Program-made: the position numbers and the translations under genes | Assembly: GCA_016124935.1 (NCBI GenBank) | Contig: WGMS01000017.1 | Coordinates: forward strand, 58,963 to 122,962 | Direction of reading: 5' to 3' | DNA: 64,000 nucleotides | DNA from: a bacterium | GTDB taxonomy: Bacteria; Cyanobacteriota; Vampirovibrionia; Obscuribacterales; Obscuribacteraceae | In this document: one piece after another, positions 54,401 to 63,374 of the stretch | Layout of the letters: each line of letters opens with the position of its first letter | Numbering within the stretch: position 1 is the first letter of the stretch | The notes under the pieces: model-generated | What the model was told of the DNA's origin: nothing | Databases searched by the model: none | What the model saw: the letters and a program-made list of their open reading frames with translations, nothing else

Positions 54401-55727
54401 CATAGCGCTGGGCCTCACGGAAGTAATGCGAGGCGGTGCCAATCTGGTTCGTCTTGATATAGCAATAGCCCAGGCGAACATTGGCTTCATAAGACCAGTG
54501 ATAATAGTAACTGCGGTCCGCAATCAGCTCCGGCACCGGCTTCAGCCTCTGAATCGCCTCGGAATAATTGCCCAAGTCATAGGCACTGATGCCTCTGGTA
54601 ATGCAGGTCTCAGCCCATATATCGGTAGCCAGCGAGGATGCCACCCGCATATGCATGTCCTCTTTGATTTTAGCTACTCTGCCAAGCAAAGATCGCGGTA
54701 TTTTCAACCGGGGATGGCGCCTTGCCCGCCGGGGACGTTTCGCTAGATCATTGAGGTCACCTGGCTCCATGCCGAGGTCGGAAATCAAATTGATCTCGGA
54801 TCTATCACAGATATAATTCTCTTCGTCGGCAAAAATCTCCTCCATCTCCTCAAAAGAGGCAGAAAGATCTGGTATCGCTTCCGGTTTCACTTTGAGCAAT
54901 CGCTTCATTTGAGCGCCATGTCGCCTGACCTCCTCGCTTTCATGGCTGGAAAGCTCGGCAAAGAGGGCCGAATTCTCCGGACTTCTCAAATCGCGATGGC
55001 GGAAAAGAAGACAATCGTCACCACATTCGAAGCGGCTCCAGAGATCAGGGTCCTCTTTCAAGATAGATAGAGAGGTATCTATCAAATGGGCCGAAAAGTT
55101 ATCGAGGTCACCACTGAATAGAGAGCTGTTTCTTCGAGGATGTTGAAAGTTGCGATGACCGAGTTCGACACTCTCGGAACCCGACAGGCGAGGGACATAC
55201 ATGCCGTCATAGTCCACCAGGACCATGCGCTCGTCTTCTATCAAGATATTGCCGTGCTGAAGATCACCATGGGCAATGCGGCGTTCATACAAACGTTTCA
55301 TCAGAAGCCGGAACTGGCTCTGTATAGAGTCGAGTCTGGAATGATCGCCCACGACCTTGTTTAGATACTGATCTAAAGGAAGCCCTTCGCACCAGTCCAT
55401 CTTCAAAATCGGGTACCAGCGCCCCGACACTTTTATGCCCCTGCTAATAAAGCGAAATCTGACGAAATCCTCGAAGTCAACCGCCGCAAGGGACTCTTCG
55501 ATGATTGCATAGCGGGCAAGCAGACCGGCCCGGTCCTCCAGGAAGCAGCGAACCGCATGCACACTTTTGCCACTGCGCAATTTGTATACACTGGCAAAAG
55601 AACCGGTTATGGATCTGGGCAGACCGAGCGGATTGAGAGAAACTGTGGCAAGCTTGAGCTCTGGATCTTCAAAACAAAGATCCGGTCTTTGAATGGCTTC
55701 GTTAAATTCCTGGGGAGTGGGCCACAT
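51420..55727 (-). CDS. Protein-kinase-like/TPR giant protein
   Basis: 1435 residues. Residues 1-~330 are an atypical kinase-like domain: MWPTPQEFNEAIQRPDLCFE, GLPRSITGSFASVY, VHAVRCF, IAHGDLQHGNILI (153-163; HGD in place of HRD), LVDYDGMYVP (DYDG in place of DFG), GHRNFQHPRRN and GDLDNFSAHLI. This head is like the kinase found with TerY/PP2C stress systems, from memory. From ~375 on are many TPR-like helical repeats (e.g. YYHWSYEANVRLGYCYIKTN, YSKIAYQKALELFRKLPG, ALGYCQYLLSNTRMAKSCF). No partner vWA or PP2C gene nearby. Last gene of the ATP-grasp/DUF1704 unit (62-bp gap). Confidence 0.85.
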   Translation of the reverse strand: MWPTPQEFNEAIQRPDLCFEDPELKLATVSLNPLGLPRSITGSFASVYKLRSGKSVHAVRCFLEDRAGLLARYAIIEESLAAVDFEDFVRFRFISRGIKVSGRWYPILKMDWCEGLPLDQYLNKVVGDHSRLDSIQSQFRLLMKRLYERRIAHGDLQHGNILIEDERMVLVDYDGMYVPRLSGSESVELGHRNFQHPRRNSSLFSGDLDNFSAHLIDTSLSILKEDPDLWSRFECGDDCLLFRHRDLRSPENSALFAELSSHESEEVRRHGAQMKRLLKVKPEAIPDLSASFEEMEEIFADEENYICDRSEINLISDLGMEPGDLNDLAKRPRRARRHPRLKIPRSLLGRVAKIKEDMHMRVASSLATDIWAETCITRGISAYDLGNYSEAIQRLKPVPELIADRSYYYHWSYEANVRLGYCYIKTNQIGTASHYFREAQRYASVLGSSQSSMRATLLLAATYYESDQLDRSYDLVIKSLKKSRAFLSVIRQEKDGAFGNKLTIPNLLLDVGHLYLSRDEMESAIASFEALIEFCQRIETTDERSANEVKLLVLRAITAISVARFENDGDRVIELFRDNIRNPVGLTTLLEAENAHSRLLTTSRYAIFLREVAERYYLERQYKYSKIAYQKALELFRKLPGGSGEFSVYIADCLLAIGKTPEAAAIMMDSFEEGQAHSIDLLNKLESIYEFHFAVFFAVVITDSGGYKRRNRCLNYLSEIAPTGESLALSLAYLDKCRLNRSKNLAVLLADCARDLTSVGRGRDAQEIYATSFRIFQRAGLVDADAHRVIECLLVNDDLDTAAGLLLDSPDLERTVRAIVGATMRANHFELDLIFQILVKVLDLQMARSYEHVSDDELKMTLSLLSWCAEEDDIRLTLMEEKVETWRNRREITLAHNLVDQGKFGRAINIFEKHEGKAGGNVVQAYELWSMRYFTIALENRDRTGLALVDGYALGCAIEIISTLKERDGLSPDFAMRVVELIGRSSPEGMENHLSILSEIFEDMPDEFEEVRVRLGKCVPSAKLKSGLKRPWADDQDALEADESTDNGGEILIGVDGSFKNAPAPAVVKTRFRSTKEEKLWKALHRALFLVDRERYGEAVKALTEFENMDRGRRFFVDAEIALGYCQYLLSNTRMAKSCFSKAVAESRSALSSNQGRVESYYRASVCLAQFALGKDLSKGKIRTLIDPSAQRKDIYRVGAALINETIELESDLALRLADHLYMEAEDHESLQHGVHASSIYEAALVIFGASNDDRALAVIDCLDAVRQHDQAATKLKELGSQSEDGRHLLRKLARRHVRGPDCDEVIAIYEAAGIELSIQIQLVEQDLIMEKLARILTTDVPSTRYMKQLLKEVEDFIKRYELDSKFAAKIISFCDKNIDSLDPARRSRLKSGFLDLAEFLEPVHPGARSALTKCFEEDSQNPERTDDISEDTDI

Positions 55728-55789
55728 GAAACCGAGGTTTCCCCTTAGAAGAAGTAATAGCTAACTATATTAGATTCTACCCGGGAATC

Positions 55790-57748
55790 TCAGGAAAGCT
55801 TGAGAGACTTGCTGAATTCAGAAAGGGTCATCCCCTGACGTATACGCTCCAGCCTCTCTCCCGCGTCGGACTCTCTGAGATAACGAGGCACGACAGCAGG
55901 CTTCTTCAATACCCGACGCCAGAGCAGCTCTTTAACAAGAGGAAGCTGAATCTGGGGCATCTTCCCGACAAAAAGAGAGTCTAAATCGCCGTCATTCTTC
56001 AAATATTCGAGAAGCCAGATAAGCCCTCTTAAATATACGGCGTCCTTGGTAAAACCGCCGGAGCGGAAGACCCTGGTGACAAGATTGAAAGCAAGCTTAT
56101 TGTCAAAGCGATAGGTGCCGGTCAGCTCCCGAAAGACCTCCAGATAGCTCGCGCCGTTCAGCATCATCCGCACTGCCACCACCCTTGCCGCCAGCATCCG
56201 CATGCGCCTTCTGGTCAGCCCGCCGGACAGATACTCGGCCAGCACCGCCAGCCCTTCTTGCACTTCGTCGTAACCCACCAGCCCGGAAGCCATCTGCCGA
56301 AATGGCTGCAGGCGCCCGTTATAGAAAGTGACCACATGGGTGCCTATCTCATGTTGAAGAATGGCTCTTACTCTGGTCTCTGGAATGCGACTGCTTGGAT
56401 TGATCAACAGATTGCCGCTCGAGACCATCACCCCCGAGACATCCTCCCTGAGCTCCACATCGAACTGGAAATCGGGATACTTCTGTTGATAGAAGCGAAG
56501 CTCCTGTCTTGCCTCCTTCGCAAACTCTTTAGCCGACAGAGACTCTTTCAAGTTCTCATCCCGAGAGTTAACCGGCACGATATCGAGCACCTGCCGGGCA
56601 AGCTCTACATGAACTTCACTGGGCACTCCAAAGAGCTGCATGCTGCCATAGAGAAAGTTGGCGGTGCCTCTATCCGAGAGCATGGATATCTGCCGGTCGA
56701 TGCCTTTCTGCTGCTCTCTGAACAATTGCGCCAGAGCAGGGTCCTCCACCCGGTCGATACGGATTTCATATAAGCGCCGCTTCAAATCGGCAGGCTCCAC
56801 CGCCACCGGTCGGTAGGTAAAATGAGGCTCCTTCTGAAAGCCGTCCTTTTTAAATTCTTCGAAAGCAGAGTTATAGTTGGTCGGCGTCGCCGCCAATACC
56901 AGGTCGAATTGCCCGGAAATGGTCGCAAGCTGGTGGTCGATGTCGAACACTGTCTTTACTATGCTGCGCGGACCGAGCTGCTGGAAGTTGCGGGGTCTGT
57001 AGGTAGTATGTTTCTGGGTAAACTCGAAGAAACTGTGCCGCATCGCCCGGGTCAGCTCGCGGTTTATGACTTGTAGAATCAACGGGAAATCGTTCTTTGT
57101 ATTGGAGTCTCGATAGACATCCAGCACCTCTATCCCCAGGGTAAAAGCATTGAGCTGCCTGGCTTTTTTCATAGAGATCAAAGAGAGCATACCCGGCGGG
57201 CTGGTGCGGCTGCCCGGCACCACATCGACTATAGCGGGCTGCTTATGCACCCTGATGCGCTTCAGGCTGCGCTCTAATCTATTGACGGTCTCTCTGGGGA
57301 TGCGCTCCTGGGGAAGATGAATCTTAAAATGGGGCGGTCGCGCAGGCATATCTCCAGTGGCTTCCACCGCCGACACCCAGACTTCTAGTATTAAAAAAGC
57401 GCCGAACTTTTCTGATAGCGTCGACACCACTTCCGATACCAGCTTCGTCAAGGCAGAATGATGCCGCCGGGCGCCGGAAGCGGTGAGATAAGACGCCTCG
57501 CCCATGACCAGACGCTCGTCGCCGAAACTGGTGATGCCTTCCGGCTTGCGATAGACGGTTAAAAAGGGCAGCTGTCGGTCGATACTGATTTTGCCCCAGG
57601 GAGAGAGCTGCCGCCGGATGCGCTTGCTCTCCTCCAGCCGAGTCTTTATATACGGCAGAAGCTCCTTAGCCCGTCCGTCTTTCTTGGCAACGCCTTTACT
57701 ATTTATAGATGCGCTCTTGTCGCGACCTCTGCCGCCATTGTCAACCAC
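55790..57748 (-). CDS. DUF1704 (QEGLA-motif, MATCAP-like) putative zinc metallopeptidase
   Basis: 652 residues. The family hallmarks are HEIGTH (466-471, an HExxxH zinc motif) and VQEGLAVLAEYL (Glu498 as probable third ligand). The N-terminal half (~30-330) is a separate alpha/beta domain including FHFKIHLPQERIPRETVNRL-type beta strands. The DUF1704/KIAA0895 family includes the eukaryotic tubulin tyrosine carboxypeptidase MATCAP; bacterial members are annotated only as flavohemoglobin expression-modulating. GTG start at 57748; 33 bp after the ATP-grasp gene, so cotranscribed. Substrate unknown. Confidence 0.9.
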   Translation of the reverse strand: MVDNGGRGRDKSASINSKGVAKKDGRAKELLPYIKTRLEESKRIRRQLSPWGKISIDRQLPFLTVYRKPEGITSFGDERLVMGEASYLTASGARRHHSALTKLVSEVVSTLSEKFGAFLILEVWVSAVEATGDMPARPPHFKIHLPQERIPRETVNRLERSLKRIRVHKQPAIVDVVPGSRTSPPGMLSLISMKKARQLNAFTLGIEVLDVYRDSNTKNDFPLILQVINRELTRAMRHSFFEFTQKHTTYRPRNFQQLGPRSIVKTVFDIDHQLATISGQFDLVLAATPTNYNSAFEEFKKDGFQKEPHFTYRPVAVEPADLKRRLYEIRIDRVEDPALAQLFREQQKGIDRQISMLSDRGTANFLYGSMQLFGVPSEVHVELARQVLDIVPVNSRDENLKESLSAKEFAKEARQELRFYQQKYPDFQFDVELREDVSGVMVSSGNLLINPSSRIPETRVRAILQHEIGTHVVTFYNGRLQPFRQMASGLVGYDEVQEGLAVLAEYLSGGLTRRRMRMLAARVVAVRMMLNGASYLEVFRELTGTYRFDNKLAFNLVTRVFRSGGFTKDAVYLRGLIWLLEYLKNDGDLDSLFVGKMPQIQLPLVKELLWRRVLKKPAVVPRYLRESDAGERLERIRQGMTLSEFSKSLKLS

Positions 57749-57781
57749 AACTCGATCCCGACTCGATTAGAGAGATTCAGA

Positions 57782-58828
57782 TTACAAAGTGGCAAGCTCT
57801 ACATTGTCGAATTTGCGCCGGTAGTACTTCATATAATCCACTTTGTTCTCAAGGGACAATATTACCGCATGGGAGAAATTAACGCCCTCGAACTTCTGGG
57901 CGGTGATAAGACCCCCCGGAGAGAACACGTTTATCTCCATGAGCTTGTTGCCGACAATATCGAGACCGACAAGAAACATCCCGTCTTTACACAGCTTGGG
58001 CCGGACCATTTTACAGAGCATAAGCGCCTCGGCGGTAATCTCTGCAGGCTCCACCGAGCCACCGGCATGGACATTGTTGCGAATGTCCCCTTCCATGCTC
58101 ACCCTTCGAAAGGCGGCATACTTACCTTTATAACGCATCGGTCGGCCGTTCATCATAAACAGCCTGACATCCCCTTTTCGCGCTTCGGGCAGATATTCCT
58201 GGGCGATGATATAGCCATCCTTGGAAAGAGCGTCGACAATCTGATTGAGGTTGGTCATATCCTCGGGCTTGACCAGAAAGACCCCCTTGCCGCCAGAGCC
58301 TTGCAAAGGCTTCAAAACCACCCAGTTGCCTTCCTCTTTGGCGAAGCGCCGGATCTTCTCGCGACTGCGGGTAATAATCGTCCGCGGTCTGACCTCTTCT
58401 GGAAAAGTCTGGAAATACATCTTGTTCATGGCGTCAGCCAGTGCATAGGGGTCGTTGAGCACGATCACTCCATGACTGAGGGCGACCCTGCCAAAATCGA
58501 GACCCACACCCTGGGCCCAGTGCCGGGCTCCGGTGTCTTTTGCCGGGTCGCTACGCAGAAAGAGCACGTCTAGGTCATGCACCGTGATCTCTTCGATTCT
58601 CGCTTTTGGCCCCTTGAGATCGGCCAGATAAGTGGCGCCGCTCTTGTAGCTTGCCCTCGGAGCATGCCTGGCTCTAGCCTTAATAGTATTGTCCTTCTCT
58701 AAAATAAAATCGTCGGCTCCAATCACCCAGGCTTCGTGACCCCGGGCGATAGCGGCCATGGCCAACTGGTTGGTGGTATAGCCATCCCCTTCGGTCATGA
58801 CATCGTTTACGTAAAAAGCCAGCCTCAT
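57782..58828 (-). CDS. ATP-grasp ligase, glutathione-synthetase (GshB)/RimK-like
   Basis: About 348 residues from ATG 58828 (GGAG 10 nt upstream); the frame extends to a GTG at 58849. ATP-grasp motifs: VVLKPLQGSGGKGVFLV (nucleotide lid), IIAQEYLPEARKGDVRLFMM and the metal site LMEINVFSPGG. The N-terminus MRLAFYVNDVMTEGDGYTTN is GshB-like. Makes an amide/peptide bond on a carboxylate substrate. A true GshB role is not assured: no gshA in the window, and its immediate partner is the DUF1704 protease. Confidence 0.88.
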   Translation of the reverse strand: MRLAFYVNDVMTEGDGYTTNQLAMAAIARGHEAWVIGADDFILEKDNTIKARARHAPRASYKSGATYLADLKGPKARIEEITVHDLDVLFLRSDPAKDTGARHWAQGVGLDFGRVALSHGVIVLNDPYALADAMNKMYFQTFPEEVRPRTIITRSREKIRRFAKEEGNWVVLKPLQGSGGKGVFLVKPEDMTNLNQIVDALSKDGYIIAQEYLPEARKGDVRLFMMNGRPMRYKGKYAAFRRVSMEGDIRNNVHAGGSVEPAEITAEALMLCKMVRPKLCKDGMFLVGLDIVGNKLMEINVFSPGGLITAQKFEGVNFSHAVILSLENKVDYMKYYRRKFDNVELATL

Positions 58829-59121
58829 GCTTACAAAACTCCGGAGCACCTGGTAACAGGGCTCGATTCTAACTCAGATAAGAGGCTCAATGTAAATGTC
58901 GCAGCAATGATGTGAACACACTTCTCAAAGATCCTAGACCTGACAACTGCAAAAAAAATTCTTATTTGTCTATCATCATCGCTATCTACCACGACCGCGG
59001 AAGATAGCCCTTCTGGAGTCGTCCATGACAATGCTCATTCCAGGCTGAAGTAGCCCACCGAAAAGATTCAACTATGTAGAATAGAGTAGCGTAAATCTAA
59101 TCTCCATGCGGTTATTCTCTT

Positions 59122-59880
59122 TTGATCAAAATCACCAATCTCTCCAAAAGCTTTGACGGAGGCAAGACTTACTCTGTCAAAGAGCTCGATCTCGAAGTCA
59201 AAAAAGGCGAATTACTGGTGTTGCTGGGCTCCTCCGGCTGCGGCAAGAGCACCACCATGAAGATGATCAATCGTTTAATAGAGCCTACCCAAGGCACCAT
59301 CGAAATCGACGGCACAATAAACACCGAATTGAACAAAGTCGAACTTAGAAGAAACATCGGCTATGTCTTTCAAAAGATAGGTCTATTCCCCCATATGACC
59401 ATAGAAGAAAATGTCTGCATAGTGCCGAAGATGCTGAAATGGTCGAAAGAGAGAATGAAAGAGAGAGCCAGAGAACTGCTCTCTTTAGTAGAATTGCCCC
59501 TGGAACAATACGGAAACAGGCTGCCTCAGGAGCTCTCCGGAGGGCAGCAACAGCGCGTGGGCGTAGCCAGAGCCCTTGCGGTGGACCCTGACTATCTATT
59601 AATGGACGAGCCCTTTGGCGCACTAGATGCGGTGACCAGAGATTCGCTGCAAAAAGAAGTTCTACAGTTAAAAGAAGAGCTTGGCAAAACCATAATCTTT
59701 GTAACCCACGATCTTTTCGAAGCGCTGCTTCTAGGCGACAGGATAGCTGTCATGGACGGCGGCATCCTGCAACAATGCGGCGCCCCGGACGAGCTACTAA
59801 ACAGCCCCAAGACAGATTTCGTCAAAGAGCTATTCTTGAGACCGGCACGGCAACTGTCTCAATTCAAAGAAGTATTTTAA
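59122..59880 (+). CDS. Quaternary-amine (glycine betaine/choline) ABC transporter ATPase
   Basis: 252 residues. Walker A GSSGCGKST, signature LSGGQQQRVGVARALA, Walker B LLMDEPFGALD, switch His in FVTHDLFEALLL. The FQKIGLFPHMTIEENV segment is that of the OpuBA/OpuCA/ProV group, which takes up osmoprotectants. TTG start, no good ribosome site. The CBS domains of ProV are absent. 11 bp before its permease. Confidence 0.93.
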   Translation: MIKITNLSKSFDGGKTYSVKELDLEVKKGELLVLLGSSGCGKSTTMKMINRLIEPTQGTIEIDGTINTELNKVELRRNIGYVFQKIGLFPHMTIEENVCIVPKMLKWSKERMKERARELLSLVELPLEQYGNRLPQELSGGQQQRVGVARALAVDPDYLLMDEPFGALDAVTRDSLQKEVLQLKEELGKTIIFVTHDLFEALLLGDRIAVMDGGILQQCGAPDELLNSPKTDFVKELFLRPARQLSQFKEVF

Positions 59881-59891
59881 AGAGGTAACAG

Positions 59892-61574
59892 ATGAACGGG
59901 CAAAGCTGGCTGCAATTCGTAATCGAAAGACAGGATGCACTATGGTTGAGAACCGGAGAGCATCTTATGCTGGCTGGACTCTCTACGGTTATCGCCACCA
60001 TTATTGGCATCACCCTTGGAATAATCGGCTTCAAAATCCCACGATTCAAGGGCATACTGCTTGGTATAGTCGGCATTCTGCAAACCGTCCCTTCTCTGGC
60101 GCTGCTCGTATTTTTGATGGCCCTCTACCATAAAATAGGAGTCCTTCCAGCACTTACAGCATTGATACTCTATGCCCTCCTTCCAATAGTCCGCAATACC
60201 ATAACCGGGCTGGAAGGCGTGGACAAAGCCACCATGGAAGCCGCCGAAGGCATTGGCATGACCGCCACCCAGCGTCTGATTATGGTAAGGATACCTCTTG
60301 CGATTCCAGTAATCATCGCAGGCATTCGCACCGCCGCCGTGGTGGGCGTCGGCGTCGCCACCCTGGCAGCTTTTATAGGAGCCGGCGGTCTTGGAGAATT
60401 CATCAATAGAGGTCTCGCCCTCTCCAACACCAGACTGCTCTTGCTAGGTGCCGTCCCGGCAGCATTGCTTGCCCTGATTGTCGACTTCAGCCTGGCCGGC
60501 GTCGAATGGGGACTGAAACCTATAAGAACCAACGAAAAAATCGGCAACCGCCCCCTTCTAAAGACCTTGAAGCGTGCCACCATCGCGGTACCGATACTGG
60601 TCCTTGCTCTCAGCACCTATATCTATCTAGAAGGTCATCCTCTGGTCTCCTCCCACGGCAAAGTCGCCATCGGCACCAAGCACTTCTCCGAACACATAAT
60701 TCTTGGAGAGATGATGGCCCAGATAATCGAGTCTAAGACAGACTTGAAAGTGGTTCGAAGATTCGACTTCCCCGGCACCATGTTCTGCCACAAAGCGATA
60801 CTCTCCGGTGACATAGACATCTATCCGGAATACACCGGCACCGCCTACAGTGCCATCCTGGGCTACGAACCCCATTCCAAACAAAGCCCCGATGAGATCT
60901 TCAACAAAGTCCAGGCAGACTATAACAAACAGTTCGATTTAAAATGGCTGTCGCCTTTCGGCTTCAATAACACCTACGCCATGGTAGTTCGAAAGAAAGA
61001 CAAAAAAGAATATGGTTGGGAGAAAATTTCTGACCTCACCGATGTCGCCCCCAGCCTGGTCTTCGGTGTAGCTTCCGAATTTGCCGAAAGACCGGACGGA
61101 CTGAAAGGTCTGGAAAACGCCTATGGTCTCAACTTCGAGAATGTTTCCGACATGGACCTCAATCTGGTATACAACGCCCTCAAAAGCGGAGAGGTCGACT
61201 TGATATCAGCCAACTCGACCGACGGCAGAATCCCGGCTTTTGACCTGGCAGCGCTAGAAGACGACAAAAGCTTCTTCCCTCCCTACGAAGCCGCCCCGCT
61301 TATTCGCGAAGACACGCTTGCAGAACACCCGGAGCTAAAAGAAGCCCTAGAAGGCCTGGAAGATATTCTAGACGACAACGAGATGCAACGCCTCAACTAT
61401 GAAGTCGACGGCAAGAAGCGCTCACCAAAAGCGGTAGCACGGGAGTTTCTACAAGAGAAAGGCTTGATTAAGTCGCCAGAGCCGGAGCCGGAGCAAGACC
61501 CCGAAGAGACTGTCAGTTATAAATACGACTATGACCTGGGCAACACAGGCTTGTCTTTGGGCTTGAACATATAA
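59892..61574 (+). CDS. Fused OpuB-type permease and substrate-binding protein
   Basis: 560 residues. Residues 1-~215 form a BPD-type permease with five or more helices (LVFLMALYHKIGVLPALTAL, AEGIGMTATQRLIMVRIPLA coupling loop, GLGEFINRGLAL). A linker and helix (~225-245) lead to a substrate-binding domain (~253-520) with VAIGTKHFSEHIILGEMMAQ, FDFPGTMFCHKAILSGDIDI, YPEYTGTAYSAI and ANSTDGRI, the OpuAC/OsmF fold. Such fusions deliver osmolyte uptake with the ATPase upstream. The C-terminus overlaps the convergent desaturase by 46 bp. Confidence 0.93.
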   Translation: MNGQSWLQFVIERQDALWLRTGEHLMLAGLSTVIATIIGITLGIIGFKIPRFKGILLGIVGILQTVPSLALLVFLMALYHKIGVLPALTALILYALLPIVRNTITGLEGVDKATMEAAEGIGMTATQRLIMVRIPLAIPVIIAGIRTAAVVGVGVATLAAFIGAGGLGEFINRGLALSNTRLLLLGAVPAALLALIVDFSLAGVEWGLKPIRTNEKIGNRPLLKTLKRATIAVPILVLALSTYIYLEGHPLVSSHGKVAIGTKHFSEHIILGEMMAQIIESKTDLKVVRRFDFPGTMFCHKAILSGDIDIYPEYTGTAYSAILGYEPHSKQSPDEIFNKVQADYNKQFDLKWLSPFGFNNTYAMVVRKKDKKEYGWEKISDLTDVAPSLVFGVASEFAERPDGLKGLENAYGLNFENVSDMDLNLVYNALKSGEVDLISANSTDGRIPAFDLAALEDDKSFFPPYEAAPLIREDTLAEHPELKEALEGLEDILDDNEMQRLNYEVDGKKRSPKAVAREFLQEKGLIKSPEPEPEQDPEETVSYKYDYDLGNTGLSLGLNI

Positions 61575-62434
61575 CGCCGGGCCACCTCTAGATAGCCTTT
61601 AAACAGATAGCCACCATTGGCAGCCAGAACCGACTCTTTCCTCTCTCGATAATAAGCAGGCAGAGCGTACCAGGGCAAAGAGGGCTGGTCGTGATGGACC
61701 CAGTGATAGTTGTTGTTCAGAAATAGGACTCTTAAAGGCAGCGCCGCCTCTACGATAACGCTGCGCTCATTGTTATTGTCGCCGGGTTTATGCTCGGCAA
61801 ACGAGCGCAGCAGGATCAAAGCCTGCCCGGGATAAACAATGCCTAAAATATAAACCAAAGGCGGTATCGAACAAAATTTTGTAGTCCAGACAAACAAGAG
61901 GAAGCACAAAAGCGCATGCAACAGCCAGACCGCAATATAACGGTGATCGCCCTGCAAAAGCGACCTCGCCTGCTGTCGATAAAACTGGATGATACAAAGA
62001 GCAGGACCTAACAGAAGCCTACCGGCGAGAGTATTGTTAAAAAGAAAGAGGCTCCGCTTTATAGACCCCATACGATTCCAGACCTCTTCTTCAAAATAGT
62101 AAGACTCAGGGTCGGAAACCGGGTCGGTCAGAGTCTTGACCCGGTGGTGAGCCAGGTGAGAATCTCGATAAATCGGATAGGGATAGACGAGCCCCAGGGG
62201 AGGGTAGGCGAGGAGGTTATTGAGCCGGGGATTGCGGCTTGGATGACCATGAATAATCTCGTGCTGGACCGAGCCGTGCAGACAGATCAAAATCGCCCCC
62301 AGGGCACAACCCAGTGGCGCAGGCATATGATTGAACGCCAGCGTCAACGCCACCCAACCGCAATAGACCGTGCCAATCAGGAGCCATGTAGGCAGCTCCC
62401 GGTCAACTGTCAGAAATAATTCAGACCGAGCCAT
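61529..62434 (-). CDS. Membrane fatty-acid desaturase-family enzyme
   Basis: About 301 residues. Three His boxes of the di-iron membrane desaturases: HEIIHGH (~58-64), HLAHH (~93-97) and HWVHH (~244-248), with hydrophobic helices between. ATG 62434 is chosen (GGGG upstream); a TTG six codons earlier is possible. Substrate could be fatty acid, sterol or carotenoid. The 3' end overlaps the permease gene by 46 bp on the opposite strand. Confidence 0.9.
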   Translation of the reverse strand: MARSELFLTVDRELPTWLLIGTVYCGWVALTLAFNHMPAPLGCALGAILICLHGSVQHEIIHGHPSRNPRLNNLLAYPPLGLVYPYPIYRDSHLAHHRVKTLTDPVSDPESYYFEEEVWNRMGSIKRSLFLFNNTLAGRLLLGPALCIIQFYRQQARSLLQGDHRYIAVWLLHALLCFLLFVWTTKFCSIPPLVYILGIVYPGQALILLRSFAEHKPGDNNNERSVIVEAALPLRVLFLNNNYHWVHHDQPSLPWYALPAYYRERKESVLAANGGYLFKGYLEVARRYMFKPKDKPVLPRS

Positions 62435-62519
62435 TTGGAAGACCCCGAACAATATCAGCTAAAATATACCCGGACCTGGTCTATTACTAACCTGGCCAGG
62501 GATAGAGAAGATCGCGACC

Positions 62520-63374
62520 ATGACTTTGAAGCTGATTTCGAGCACCGAGGCAAAAGGGACTTATGTAATCGACGCCCGCAGTCGACAGGAATATGACCGC
62601 GGGCATATACCGGGCGCTGTGCATCTGGAATGGGAGGCTTTTGTCGAATCGCCGGACGCGAATCCGGCTCCTTTTAACCAAAAGGGCTGGTGGGGGCGTT
62701 TGCTCAGTCTGGAGAAAGACCGCGAGACCATCCAGAATATTCTGCAAGAGGCAGGGCTCGAAGATGGCATGACCGTGACCGTATATGCCGACGGCCCGGC
62801 GTCGAAAGGACGCGAAGGTCGCCTTGCCTGGACCCTGCTCTATCTGAGTGTCGAGAACCTCAATATACTGAACGGCGGCTTCAGCCAGTGGTGTAAGGAA
62901 CAGGAACAGGAACAGGGCGAAGACGCTATTGAAACAGGAGCACCACAGTCGGTTAGGAAGGAATGTAGATTCACCATAAAACCGGATGATTCAAGAAGAA
63001 TAAAAGAAGAGGCAATGGTCGAGGTTGTGCAAGAAAACTCTGCCACCATATGGGATGTCAGAACAAAAGATGAATTCGATGGGCTGCTCCATCCATATCT
63101 GCCTCGAAAGGGTCATATTCCCGGGGCTTCTCTTATGCCTTTCCCATCATTATTTGAAGAAGGCTCGACCCGGTTCATAGACAGAGACACTTATTTGAAG
63201 ATGCTAGGCGGCAAAAGAATAGAACCGATAGCCTACTGCGAGCTGGGCTTGAGAGCCGCAACTTTAGCCTTGATCCATGAAATATATACTGGCGAAAAGC
63301 TACGCATTTTCGACTCTGGCTTCATCTGGTGGAGCCTGAATTCAAACCTTCCTGTGATCGGCTCAATTTATTAG
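62520..63374 (+). CDS. Two-domain rhodanese (thiosulfate/3-mercaptopyruvate sulfurtransferase)
   Basis: 284 residues. N-terminal rhodanese ~10-130 (YVIDARSRQEYDRGHIPGAV) with a YADGPASKGREGR loop lacking Cys (inactive half). C-terminal rhodanese ~170-284 with WDVRTKDEFDG, RKGHIPGASLMPF and the active loop AYCELGLRA (Cys at ~240). The loop is CELGLRA instead of the CGSGVTA seen in many SseA enzymes. Transfers sulfane sulfur to acceptors. Convergent, 12-bp overlap with the next gene. Confidence 0.9.
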   Translation: MTLKLISSTEAKGTYVIDARSRQEYDRGHIPGAVHLEWEAFVESPDANPAPFNQKGWWGRLLSLEKDRETIQNILQEAGLEDGMTVTVYADGPASKGREGRLAWTLLYLSVENLNILNGGFSQWCKEQEQEQGEDAIETGAPQSVRKECRFTIKPDDSRRIKEEAMVEVVQENSATIWDVRTKDEFDGLLHPYLPRKGHIPGASLMPFPSLFEEGSTRFIDRDTYLKMLGGKRIEPIAYCELGLRAATLALIHEIYTGEKLRIFDSGFIWWSLNSNLPVIGSIY

